From contig NZ_LPVV01000038.1 of NCBI RefSeq assembly GCF_002362255.1, positions 1-64,000 on the forward strand: a DNA stretch of 64,000 bases, given 5' to 3'. Below are positions 16,250-24,362 of the stretch, piece after piece (within the stretch, counting starts at the first letter, position 1; every line of letters starts with the position of its first letter). Origin of the DNA: Microbacterium sp. SZ1. GTDB lineage: Bacteria; Actinomycetota; Actinomycetes; Actinomycetales; Microbacteriaceae. The position numbers and the translations under genes were made by a program. Below the pieces are notes generated by a model. That model was not told the origin of the DNA, did not search any database, and saw only the letters and a list, made by a program, of their open reading frames with translations.

Positions 16250-17488
16250 TCACGCGTCTGCGAGCGCGTACCCCTCCTCGCCGTGGACGACCTGGTCGAC
16301 GCCCGCGATCTCGTCTTCGTTGGTGACGCGGAAGCCGATCGTCTTCTGGATCGCGAAGCCGATGATGAAGGCCACGACGAAGGAGTAGATCAGCACGCCG
16401 ACCGCGGCGATGACCTGTACGGCCAGCTGGCGGGCGTCTCCGCCCACGAAGAGGCCGGTGTCGGTCGCGAAGAAGCCGAGGTAGACGGTTCCGATGAGAC
16501 CGCCGACGAGGTGGATGCCGACCACGTCGAGCGAGTCGTCGAAGCCGAGGCGGAACTTGAGCTCGATCGCGAGGGCGCAGACGATACCGGCGACCGCGCC
16601 GAGCAGCAGGGCCCAGCCGGGGGTCAGGTTGGCGCACGCGGGGGTGATGGCCACCAGACCGGCCACCGCACCGGAGGCGGCTCCGACGGAGGTCGGCTTT
16701 CCGTCCTTGATCTTCTCGATCAGGATCCAGCCGAGGATGGCGGCAGCCGTGGCACCGAGGGTGTTGAGGCCGATGAGACCGACACCGCCCATGTCCTCCG
16801 CGAGCCACTCGGCTCCGGCGTTGAAGCCGAACCAGCCGAACCACAGCAGCGCGGCGCCGAGCAGCGTCAGCGGCACGTTGTGCGGCTTGAGGATGCCCTT
16901 CTGGAAGCCGATGCGCTTGCCGAGGACCAGCGCGAGTGCGAGCGCCGCGGCGCCGGCGTTGATGTGCACGGCCGTGCCGCCGGCGTAGTCGATGACGCCG
17001 ATGCCGCTGTCCTCGCCGAACAGGGTCGTGCCGAGGTTCATGATCCAGCCGCCGCCCCAGACCCACGCCGCAACCGGGAAGTATCCGACGGTCGCGAACA
17101 CGCCGGCGAAGATCAGCCAGCTGCCGAACTTCGCGCGGTCGGCGATGGCGCCGGAGATGAGGGCGACCGTGATGATCGCGAAGGTCGCGCCGTAGGCGAC
17201 TCCGAGAAGGGCGACGTTGGATCCCTCACCCGAGGCGAGGCTCGAGAGGCCGAAGTCGGCGAAGGGGTTGCCCGCGAACGCCATCGGGTTGTCGACCGCG
17301 CTCATCGAGAAGCCGAAGAGGATCCAGAGCACCGCGACGAGACCGATGGAGCCGAAGCTCATCATCATCATGCTGACGACGCTCTTCGCCTTGACGAGGC
17401 CGCCGTAGAAGAAGGCGACGCCGGGCGTCATGAGCAGGACGAGGGCGGTCGCGGTGATCGCCCAGGAGATGTTGCCTGGAGCATCCAT
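16250..17488 (-). CDS. amt: Ammonium transporter Amt
   Basis: The 412-residue AmtB/Rh-type channel has 11 predicted membrane helices. Family motifs are present: TPGVAFFYGGLV near the N-terminus, GYFPVAAWVWGGGW, DYAGGTAVHINAG carrying the first pore histidine, and DVVGIHLVGGLIG carrying the second. I place the start at the ATG at 17488, with TGAGG 6 bases upstream; an in-frame GTG four codons earlier is possible. The protein moves ammonium into the cell. No glnK is adjacent. The upstream region carries GlnR-like half-sites. Confidence 0.95.
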   Translation of the reverse strand: MDAPGNISWAITATALVLLMTPGVAFFYGGLVKAKSVVSMMMMSFGSIGLVAVLWILFGFSMSAVDNPMAFAGNPFADFGLSSLASGEGSNVALLGVAYGATFAIITVALISGAIADRAKFGSWLIFAGVFATVGYFPVAAWVWGGGWIMNLGTTLFGEDSGIGVIDYAGGTAVHINAGAAALALALVLGKRIGFQKGILKPHNVPLTLLGAALLWFGWFGFNAGAEWLAEDMGGVGLIGLNTLGATAAAILGWILIEKIKDGKPTSVGAASGAVAGLVAITPACANLTPGWALLLGAVAGIVCALAIELKFRLGFDDSLDVVGIHLVGGLIGTVYLGFFATDTGLFVGGDARQLAVQVIAAVGVLIYSFVVAFIIGFAIQKTIGFRVTNEDEIAGVDQVVHGEEGYALADA

Positions 17489-17559
17489 GAAGAACCTCAC
17501 ATTCGGGTGACTGAGAGCTTCAGTGTGACGAGGTCCGATTTCAGGAATGCGCGAGGTGT

Positions 17560-17606
17560 GTTGCAGGGACGTTACAGGAGCACCGGCTATGTGAACATCG
17601 CGTTAC
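17560..17606 (-). promoter_or_regulatory. Possible GlnR-like operator upstream of amt
   Basis: On the reverse strand GTAAC-N6-GCAAC (17575-17560) resembles the actinobacterial GlnR a/b half-sites (gTnAC-N6-GaAAC). A second GTAAC-N6-TTCAC lies at 17606-17591. The spacing between the two pairs is not canonical. Confidence 0.3.
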
Positions 17607-18655
17607 GCGCTGCTGCGATCCGCGTGTGTGAGAGCGTTCAGTCGCGACACCGCCCGGAGGTACTTCTTGCGGTATCCGCCGCCGAGCATCTCATCGGAGA
17701 AGACGCCGTCCAGGCCGACTCCCGTCGCGACGATCGGGATCTGTGCGTCGTAGACCCGGTCGACGAAGGCGACGAAGCGGAGCGCCTCGGACTGATCGGT
17801 CAGCACCCGCACGTCGCGGAGTCCGACGAGGTCGAGCCCGGTGATGAGTCGGATGTACCGCGATGGATGCACCCGGGCGAGATGGCGGATCACGTCGTCG
17901 AAGGAGTCATCGGATGCCGTGCCCGCTGCGGCACCGGTCGCCACCGCCTCCGCGTACGCGTCGCCATCGCTCACGACGGCGTGGCCGTCGAGCGCGCGCT
18001 GTCGGAAGTCGACGCCGTCGATGCGGAGCGTCTGGAAGCTGTCGGCCATGGCATGGATCTCACGGAGGAAGTCCTGGGCGGCGAACCGGCCCTCGCCCAG
18101 GGCGTTCGGTGGCGTGTTCGATGTGGCGGCGAGTCGCGTGCCGGTCGGGACGAGCTCGCCGAGGAGCCTGGTCATGACCATCGTGTCGCCCGGGTCGTCG
18201 AGCTCGAACTCGTCGATGCACAGCAGATCGGCACCTTTGAGGAGATCGACCGTGTTCTTGTAGCCGAGCGCCCCGACGAGCGCGGTGTACTCGATGAACG
18301 ATCCGAAGTACTTCCGTCGGGCGGGCATCGCGTGGTAGATCGACGCGAGCAGATGGGTCTTGCCGACACCGAAGCCGCCGTCGAGGTACACGCCCGGCTT
18401 CATCTCGGGTTCCTTCTTCGCCCGGCTGAACAGACCGCCGCGCTTGACCGACCCTCCGCCTCGGCCGGCGAAGCGGATCAGCGTCTCCTTCGCCTGCTCC
18501 TGCGACGGGTACTCGGGGTCGGCGCGGTAGCTGTCGAAGGTCGCGCCGTCGAACTGCGGCGGCGGCACGAGGCTCGCGAGCATCTCGGGACCGCTGACGG
18601 TCGGCTCGCGGTCGATGAGGTGCACGAGACCCGTGCGGGTGGGCGTGTCGGTCAT
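17603..18655 (-). CDS. zapE: Cell division protein ZapE (AFG1-like ATPase)
   Basis: The 350-residue AAA-type ATPase has Walker [11 protein letters not shown], Walker [12 protein letters not shown] and the AFG1/ZapE segments [11 protein letters not shown] and YIRLI. The start at 18655 gives [13 protein letters not shown] and has AGGA 5 bases upstream; the longer frame lacks a ribosome site. ZapE in proteobacteria destabilises FtsZ; mitochondrial relatives help degrade respiratory subunits. It is transcribed divergently from the rhodanese gene. Confidence 0.9.
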   Translation of the reverse strand: MTDTPTRTGLVHLIDREPTVSGPEMLASLVPPPQFDGATFDSYRADPEYPSQEQAKETLIRFAGRGGGSVKRGGLFSRAKKEPEMKPGVYLDGGFGVGKTHLLASIYHAMPARRKYFGSFIEYTALVGALGYKNTVDLLKGADLLCIDEFELDDPGDTMVMTRLLGELVPTGTRLAATSNTPPNALGEGRFAAQDFLREIHAMADSFQTLRIDGVDFRQRALDGHAVVSDGDAYAEAVATGAAAGTASDDSFDDVIRHLARVHPSRYIRLITGLDLVGLRDVRVLTDQSEALRFVAFVDRVYDAQIPIVATGVGLDGVFSDEMLGGGYRKKYLRAVSRLNALTHADRSSA

Positions 18656-18801
18656 CACGGTCCTGGATCTGGTGCTCACCTGTGTCGAAGTCTTACGAAT
18701 CGGGTCCGGAGTGCACGGCGTGGATCTATCGTCGAAGTGTCGGCTCCACATTACGCCGTCACCACCCGCCCCATCGCCGCTCACCGACTGAGGAGATCCC
18801 T

Positions 18802-19695
18802 GTGGCCATCGAGTTCGACACGTCATCGTCCAAGTTCGCCGAGTACGCCGAGCCCGGCCGACTCGTGACCACGGACTGGCTCGCCGAGCACCTGGGTGCG
18901 CCGGGTCTCGTCGTCGTCGAGTCCGATGAGGACGTGCTGCTCTACGAGACCGGCCACATCCCCGGTGCGGTGAAGGTCGACTGGCACACCGAGCTCAACG
19001 ACCCGGTCGTCCGCGACTACGTCGACGGCGAGGGATTCGCCGCCCTGCTCAGCCGCAAGGGGATCTCGCGCGACGACACGGTCGTCATCTACGGCGACAA
19101 GAACAACTGGTGGGCCGCATACGCGCTCTGGGTGTTCTCGCTCTTCGGCCACGAAGACGTGCGTCTGCTCGACGGCGGCCGCGACCGCTGGATCGCCGAG
19201 GGCCGCGAGATCACGCGCGAGGCCCCGACCGTGACGCCGACGGAGTATCCGGTCGTCGAGCGCGACGACTCTCGCATCCGCGCCTACAAGGAGGATGTCC
19301 TGGCGCACATCGGCAAGCCGCTGATCGATGTCCGCTCCCCCGAGGAGTACAGCGGAGAGCGCACGACGGCGCCCGCCTACCCCGAGGAGGGCACGCTGCG
19401 CGCAGGACACATCCCCACCGCGCAGAGCGTGCCGTGGGCGAAGGCCGTCGCGGAGGACGGCGGCTTCAAGTCGCGCGCGGAACTCGATGCCATCTACCGC
19501 GACGGCGCCGGACTGAACGACGGCGACGAGGTCGTGGCGTACTGCCGCATCGGCGAGCGGTCCAGCCACACCTGGTTCGTGCTGAAGCACCTGCTCGGAT
19601 TCGAGGACGTCCGCAACTACGACGGCTCATGGACGGAGTGGGGCAGCGCGGTCCGCGTTCCGATCGTCACGGGCTCGGAGCCCGGCAACGCCTGA
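18802..19695 (+). CDS. sseA: Thiosulfate sulfurtransferase (two-domain rhodanese)
   Basis: The 297-residue protein has tandem rhodanese domains. The N-terminal one is inactive and contains [10 protein letters not shown]. The C-terminal one has the catalytic loop with Cys248 in [10 protein letters not shown] and upstream [13 protein letters not shown]. It transfers sulfane sulfur from thiosulfate or a similar donor to a thiol acceptor. The GTG start at 18802 is preceded by AGGAG. A SufE-like gene follows 18 bases downstream, so the pair probably forms a sulfur relay. Confidence 0.92.
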   Translation: MAIEFDTSSSKFAEYAEPGRLVTTDWLAEHLGAPGLVVVESDEDVLLYETGHIPGAVKVDWHTELNDPVVRDYVDGEGFAALLSRKGISRDDTVVIYGDKNNWWAAYALWVFSLFGHEDVRLLDGGRDRWIAEGREITREAPTVTPTEYPVVERDDSRIRAYKEDVLAHIGKPLIDVRSPEEYSGERTTAPAYPEEGTLRAGHIPTAQSVPWAKAVAEDGGFKSRAELDAIYRDGAGLNDGDEVVAYCRIGERSSHTWFVLKHLLGFEDVRNYDGSWTEWGSAVRVPIVTGSEPGNA

Positions 19696-19713
19696 CGTGT
19701 GAGAATGACAGGG

Positions 19714-20145
19714 ATGAGCACCTCGCACGTTCCTGACGTCCTCGCCGAGATCCGCGACGGGTTCCTCGAGACCCCGGAAGCCGATCGCCTGCTGCTTCTC
19801 CTGGAGTACGCGGACGAGCTGCCCGAAGTGTCGGACGAGGTCGCGAACCACCCCGAGATGTGCGAGCGCGTCGCGGAGTGCCAGTCCCCCGTGTACATCT
19901 ACGTCGAGGTGAACGACGACGTGGTGACGATGCACGCCACCGCGCCGCCGGAGGCTCCGACCACGCGCGGCTTCGCCAGCATCCTCGTCCAGGGCATCAC
20001 CGGGCTGAGCGCCGACGAGGTGCTCGCCATTCCCGACGACTACCCTCAGTCGATCGGTCTCACGAAGGCGGTGTCGCCTCTTCGGATCGGGGGCATGACC
20101 GGCATGCTGATGCGCGCGAAGAAGCAGGTCAGGCAGAAGCGCTGA
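19714..20145 (+). CDS. sufE: SufE-family sulfur acceptor protein
   Basis: The 143-residue protein belongs to the SufE family. The conserved acceptor cysteine lies in ECQSPVYIYV, with a second cysteine six residues before it, and the N-terminus LLLLLEYADELPEV is typical. SufE takes persulfide sulfur from a cysteine desulfurase; next to a rhodanese it may instead accept sulfur from that enzyme. The start at 19714 fits the family length; a GTG at 19699 is an alternative. The last 17 bases overlap the convergent hydrolase gene. Confidence 0.9.
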   Translation: MSTSHVPDVLAEIRDGFLETPEADRLLLLLEYADELPEVSDEVANHPEMCERVAECQSPVYIYVEVNDDVVTMHATAPPEAPTTRGFASILVQGITGLSADEVLAIPDDYPQSIGLTKAVSPLRIGGMTGMLMRAKKQVRQKR

Positions 20146-21283
20146 ACCCCTGCGCGCGCGTCCACTCGGTGATGGCGTCGCTCCACCCCGCCTGGTCGTA
20201 GTTCCAGAGCTTCGTGTGCCTGGCGCCGGAGAACGGCGGCATCGTCACCAGATCGGGGCGTGCCTCCCGCAGCGCATGCGACGCATCGGCGGGAACGAAC
20301 CCGTCATCGTCGCTGTGCAGGATGAGGATCGGGACCGCGAGCTCCTCCGCGCGGGCGACCATATCGAGCCGGTCGAAGGGAATGGCATCCTCAGCGCCGC
20401 TGAGTCGGGCGGTCAGCGGCACCGACAGCGCGCTCATCGCCAGATCAGGGAGCGGTGCGCGCAGGCCGATCTCCCTCGCCTGGAAGCGGAGTACCGTGCG
20501 CCAGTCGACGACCGGCGATTCGAGGATGAGACCCGCGATGCGTTCACGGTTGCCCGAGCTCACCGCGGTCTGCAGGGCGACGGCGCCACCCATGGACCAG
20601 CCCATCAGGATCACCCGCTCGGCGCCATGGCGCAGCGCGTACGAGACGGCCGCATCCACGTCGCGCCATTCCGCTGCGCCGAGGGCGTAGGCACCGGTGC
20701 GGCTGCGAGGAGCCTCCCCGTCGTTGCGGTACGACACCACGAGGTTCGGGAACCCCTCGGCGTGCAGCACCGGCACGGCTCGCAGGCACTCCGCGCGGGT
20801 GACGCCGCGTCCGTGCACCTGGATCACCCACGTGGACGACTCGGCCGGGAAGAACCACGCGGGACACGGCCCAGCCGGTGAGCCGATGAGCACGTTCTCC
20901 CAGCGCAGGTGCAGCTCGCTCGGCGTCGAGTAGTACCACCCGCTGAAACCCGCCTGCCGGTCCAGGCGCGCCCCCGGCTCGACCTTGGTCAGCAGCTTGC
21001 GGCGCACGGTCGTCGCGTCGGCGCTCAGCACGGCTCCGAGCTTGACGTAGCCCTCCGTGCCCGACGTGAACAGGCCGTATCGACCGGGCAGCTCCGTGTC
21101 GGGAGTCCGCACCAGTTCGATCGTCTGCGCACCGGTGTCCACCGCGATGATCTCGGCATCGGCCGGACGCTTCCCCGGCATGACGACACGTCGTGCGACA
21201 CTCAGCACGAGCAGTGTCGAGGCCGCTCCCAGCGCGACCAGAGCAGGGACAAGGAGCGCAACGGCGTGCCTGAGACTCTTCAT
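20129..21283 (-). CDS. Membrane-anchored alpha/beta hydrolase
   Basis: The 384-residue protein has an N-terminal signal anchor (about residues 7-30), a region of about 120 residues, then an alpha/beta-hydrolase fold. The nucleophile elbow is GWSMGG, the acid is in HSDDDGFVP, and the likely catalytic histidine is in SGARHTKLWN. AGGAGG lies 3 bases before the ATG, and a TAGAGT -10 element sits further upstream. The substrate is not evident; a peptidase- or esterase-like surface enzyme is likely. Confidence 0.85.
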   Translation of the reverse strand: MKSLRHAVALLVPALVALGAASTLLVLSVARRVVMPGKRPADAEIIAVDTGAQTIELVRTPDTELPGRYGLFTSGTEGYVKLGAVLSADATTVRRKLLTKVEPGARLDRQAGFSGWYYSTPSELHLRWENVLIGSPAGPCPAWFFPAESSTWVIQVHGRGVTRAECLRAVPVLHAEGFPNLVVSYRNDGEAPRSRTGAYALGAAEWRDVDAAVSYALRHGAERVILMGWSMGGAVALQTAVSSGNRERIAGLILESPVVDWRTVLRFQAREIGLRAPLPDLAMSALSVPLTARLSGAEDAIPFDRLDMVARAEELAVPILILHSDDDGFVPADASHALREARPDLVTMPPFSGARHTKLWNYDQAGWSDAITEWTRAQGFSASA

Positions 21284-21296
21284 CGCCTCCTGACTC

Positions 21297-21302
21297 TAGC
21301 CT
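21297..21302 (+). promoter_or_regulatory. -10 element TAGCCT for a leaderless transcript
   Basis: TAGCCT is 6 bases upstream of the GTG at 21309, without a ribosome site. Confidence 0.55.
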
Positions 21303-21308
21303 GTCACC

Positions 21309-21890
21309 GTGACCGCACACCCCGATGCCGGGACGATCTTCGACGCCGCCGTGGCCGAACTGCGCGAGACGCCCTTCCGCGGCGACATCACCGTCCGCGA
21401 GATCGCCACGCCGCAGGGCCTCGCGCCCTACGCCATCGCGCTCGCCGCAGATGTCCGCCCCGACGACGACGGCGAATCGATCTACGGCACCGGGCGGTTC
21501 GTTCTGCTCCACGATCCCGAGGCGCCGGGCGCGTGGGGAGGCAGCTGGAGGATCGTGATCTTCGCGCAGGCGCCGCTCGAGACCGAGATCGGCACCGATC
21601 CGCTGCTCGCCGACGTGACGTGGTCGTGGCTGGTCGACGCGCTCGACTCGCGCGGGGCGGTCTCGCACTCGGCATCCGGAACATCGACGAAGACCCTCTC
21701 GAAGGGGTTCGGCGGGCTGGCGGAGGAGGGCGACGGGGCACAGATAGAATTGAGGGCGTCCTGGACACCCGAGGGTCCCTTCCGACCGCACGTCGAAGCA
21801 TGGGCCGAACTGGTCGGGATGCTGGCGGGTCTTCCGCCCGGTTCCGAGGGCATCGCCGTGATCGGCGCTCGAAAGGCAGCACGTGACTGA
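21309..21890 (+). CDS. DUF3000 domain-containing protein
   Basis: The 193-residue protein is the actinobacterial DUF3000 family, recognised by ELRETPFRGDITVREI, WGGSWRIVIFA and SWLVDALDSRGA. Its function is unknown. Its last 8 bases overlap the start of the RNase D gene, a gene order conserved across Actinobacteria. Together with the following fadA and fadB it probably forms one transcript. Confidence 0.88.
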   Translation: MTAHPDAGTIFDAAVAELRETPFRGDITVREIATPQGLAPYAIALAADVRPDDDGESIYGTGRFVLLHDPEAPGAWGGSWRIVIFAQAPLETEIGTDPLLADVTWSWLVDALDSRGAVSHSASGTSTKTLSKGFGGLAEEGDGAQIELRASWTPEGPFRPHVEAWAELVGMLAGLPPGSEGIAVIGARKAARD

Positions 21891-23076
21891 ATACTCCGTG
21901 ATCTCCGATATCTCGGAGTTCCACGCGGCGTGCGCCGCGCTCGCGGCGGGCGAAGGACCCGTCGCCGTCGATGTCGAGCGAGCCTCCGGCTTCCGGTACT
22001 CGCAGCGCGCGTACCTCGTGCAGGTGTTCCGCCGTGACGCGGGCGTCTTCCTGTTCGATCCGCCGGCGATCGGAGATTTCGCGCCGCTGCAGGCGGCGAT
22101 CGGCGACGTCGAATGGGTGTTCCACGCCGCGAGTCAGGACCTCCCCTCGCTCCGAGAGCTCCACCTCGAACCGCCGTCGATCTTCGACACCGAGCTGGCG
22201 GCGCGTCTGCTGGGCCACGAACGGGTCGGGCTGGCCGCCGTCGTGGAGAGCACGCTCGGCATCACGCTCAAGAAGGAGCACTCCGCGGCCGACTGGTCGA
22301 CCAGGCCGCTGCCCGCCGCATGGCTCGAGTATGCCGCGCTCGATGTGCTGCACCTCATCGACGTTCGGGAGGAGCTGCAGCGTCAGCTCGACGATCAGGG
22401 CAAGGCGACGTTCGCCGCCGAGGAGTTCGCGGCGACCCTGACGCGCCGCCCGAAGCCGCCGCGCGAGGATCCGTGGCGTCGCCTCAGCGGGCTGCACCAG
22501 GTGCGCGGCGCTCGCAATCTCGCCGTCGCGAAGTCGCTGTGGCTGGCTCGTGAGGCCTACGCGCAGGAACAGGACGTGTCCCCCGGTCGCCTGGTGCCCG
22601 ATCGCTCCCTGATCGCCGCGGTGCTGGCGAACCCGCAGAGCAAGCAGGCCCTCGCCGGGATCAAGGACTTCCAGGGACGCGCGAGCCGCACTCAACTCGA
22701 CCGCTGGTGGCAGGCCATCGTCGACGGGCGCGCGACGGAGGAGCTGCCGCGCGAGCGCGTGCCGAGCGACGCCCTCCCTCCGCCGCGCGCGTGGGCGGAT
22801 CGCAACCCCGAAGCGGACGCTCGCCTCAAGGCGGCGCGCCCCGTCGTGGAGGCCGTGGCGGAGGAGCTCGCCATGCCGACGGAGAACCTGCTCACCCCCG
22901 ACTACCTCCGCCGCATCTCCTGGGACCTGCCGGGGACGACGACGGATGAGGTCGCTTCAGCGCTCGAGAAGCTCGGCGCCCGCCCGTGGCAGATTGCACA
23001 GACCGCACAGAAGATCGCTGCGGCCTTTGTAGAGGCGACTCAATCGCCCGACGAGGCGTCCGCCCCCGCTTCGTAG
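21883..23076 (+). CDS. rnd: RNase D-like 3'-5' exoribonuclease with HRDC domain
   Basis: The 397-residue protein has a DEDD exonuclease domain followed by an HRDC domain. Motif I is VAVDVE in the N-terminal part, motif II is FHAASQDLPSL, and motif III is YAALDVLHL. HRDC-type helices lie around residues 205-285. It should trim stable RNA 3' ends, for example tRNA precursors. The gene overlaps DUF3000 by 8 bases, suggesting coupled translation. Confidence 0.92.
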   Translation: MTEYSVISDISEFHAACAALAAGEGPVAVDVERASGFRYSQRAYLVQVFRRDAGVFLFDPPAIGDFAPLQAAIGDVEWVFHAASQDLPSLRELHLEPPSIFDTELAARLLGHERVGLAAVVESTLGITLKKEHSAADWSTRPLPAAWLEYAALDVLHLIDVREELQRQLDDQGKATFAAEEFAATLTRRPKPPREDPWRRLSGLHQVRGARNLAVAKSLWLAREAYAQEQDVSPGRLVPDRSLIAAVLANPQSKQALAGIKDFQGRASRTQLDRWWQAIVDGRATEELPRERVPSDALPPPRAWADRNPEADARLKAARPVVEAVAEELAMPTENLLTPDYLRRISWDLPGTTTDEVASALEKLGARPWQIAQTAQKIAAAFVEATQSPDEASAPAS

Positions 23077-23150
23077 GTTCGACCCAACCGATTCCTCCCG
23101 ATTTCCTGCGGTTCCTAGACTGAGGCCACCGCACAAAACTTGGAGGCAGA

Positions 23151-24356
23151 GTGGCCGAGATCTCGGACGTCTTCTTCGTCGATGGAGTGCGCACCCCCTT
23201 CGGGCGCGCCGGCGAAAAGGGCATGTACTGGAACACCCGCGCAGATGACCTCGCCGTGAAGGCGACGATCGGTTTGATGGAGCGCAACGCCGCCGTCCCC
23301 GCCGACCGGATCGACGATGTCGCGATCGCCGCGACGAGTCAGACCGGCGATCAGGGCCTCACCCTCGGCCGTTCGGTCGCGATCCTCGCCGGTCTGCCCC
23401 AGACCGTGCCGGGCCTCGCCGTCGAGCGCATGTGCGCCGGTGCCATGACGAGCGTCACCACGATGGGTGCGTCGATCGGCGTCGGGATGTACGACCTCGC
23501 ACTCGCCGGCGGCGTCGAGCACATGGGCCACCACCCGATCGGAGGCAACGCCGACCCGAACCCCCGCTTCGTCGCGGAGAAGATGGTCGACCCCGGTGCG
23601 CTCAACATGGGCGTCACGGCTGAGCGCATCTTCGACCGCTTCCCGCACCTGACGAAGGAGCGCTCCGACCGCTTCGGCATGCTGAGCCAGCACAAGGTGC
23701 AGGCCGCGTACGACGCCGGCAAGATCCAGCCCGACCTCGTGCCCGTCGCGATCAAGGATGCCGACGGCGCCTGGGGCCTCGCGACCGAGGACGAGGGCCG
23801 TCGCCCGCAGACCACGATGGAGGACCTCGCGAGCCTCAAGACGCCGTTCCGTCCGCACGGCCGCGTCACGGCCGGAACCTCCTCGCCCCTCACCGACGGC
23901 GCGACGATGTCGCTGCTCGCCGGCGGCGGCGCGGTGAAGGAGCTCGGTCTCGCCCCGAAGATGCGCATGGTGTCGTTCGCGTTCGCCGGCGTGCAGCCCG
24001 AGATCATGGGCATCGGCCCGATCCCCTCGACCGAGAAGGCGCTGAAGAAGGCCGGACTCGACATCTCCGACATCGGCCTGTTCGAGCTCAATGAGGCCTT
24101 CGCGATCCAGGTCATCTCCCTGCTCGATCACTTCGGCATCGCCGACGACGACCCCCGCGTGAACCAGTGGGGCGGCGCGATCGCGCTCGGACACCCGCTC
24201 GCGGCATCCGGAGTGCGCCTGATGATCCAGCTCGCGGCGCAGTTCGCCGAGCGCCCGGATGTGCGCTACGGCCTGACCGCCATGTGCGTCGGGCTGGGCC
24301 AGGGCGGCTCGGTCATCTGGGAGAACCCGCACTTCGACGGCAAGAAGAGGAAGTAA
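23151..24356 (+). CDS. fadA: Acetyl-CoA acyltransferase (thiolase, beta-oxidation)
   Basis: The 401-residue thiolase has the acylation cysteine Cys95 in ERMCAGAMTS, the histidine in GHPLAASG and the second cysteine in CVGLGQGGS. It cleaves 3-ketoacyl-CoA in the last step of beta-oxidation. The GTG start follows GGAGG, and a TAGACT -10 element lies at 23116-23121. The alpha subunit gene starts 6 bases after its stop, so the two should assemble into a fatty-acid oxidation complex. Confidence 0.95.
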   Translation: MAEISDVFFVDGVRTPFGRAGEKGMYWNTRADDLAVKATIGLMERNAAVPADRIDDVAIAATSQTGDQGLTLGRSVAILAGLPQTVPGLAVERMCAGAMTSVTTMGASIGVGMYDLALAGGVEHMGHHPIGGNADPNPRFVAEKMVDPGALNMGVTAERIFDRFPHLTKERSDRFGMLSQHKVQAAYDAGKIQPDLVPVAIKDADGAWGLATEDEGRRPQTTMEDLASLKTPFRPHGRVTAGTSSPLTDGATMSLLAGGGAVKELGLAPKMRMVSFAFAGVQPEIMGIGPIPSTEKALKKAGLDISDIGLFELNEAFAIQVISLLDHFGIADDDPRVNQWGGAIALGHPLAASGVRLMIQLAAQFAERPDVRYGLTAMCVGLGQGGSVIWENPHFDGKKRK

Positions 24357-24362
24357 CCCCCG

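Noticed and set aside
15649..17488. A complete toxin-antitoxin module at the PemK-like gene
   Set aside because: No small antitoxin-like gene precedes or follows it; the neighbours are an ammonium transporter and a membrane protein.
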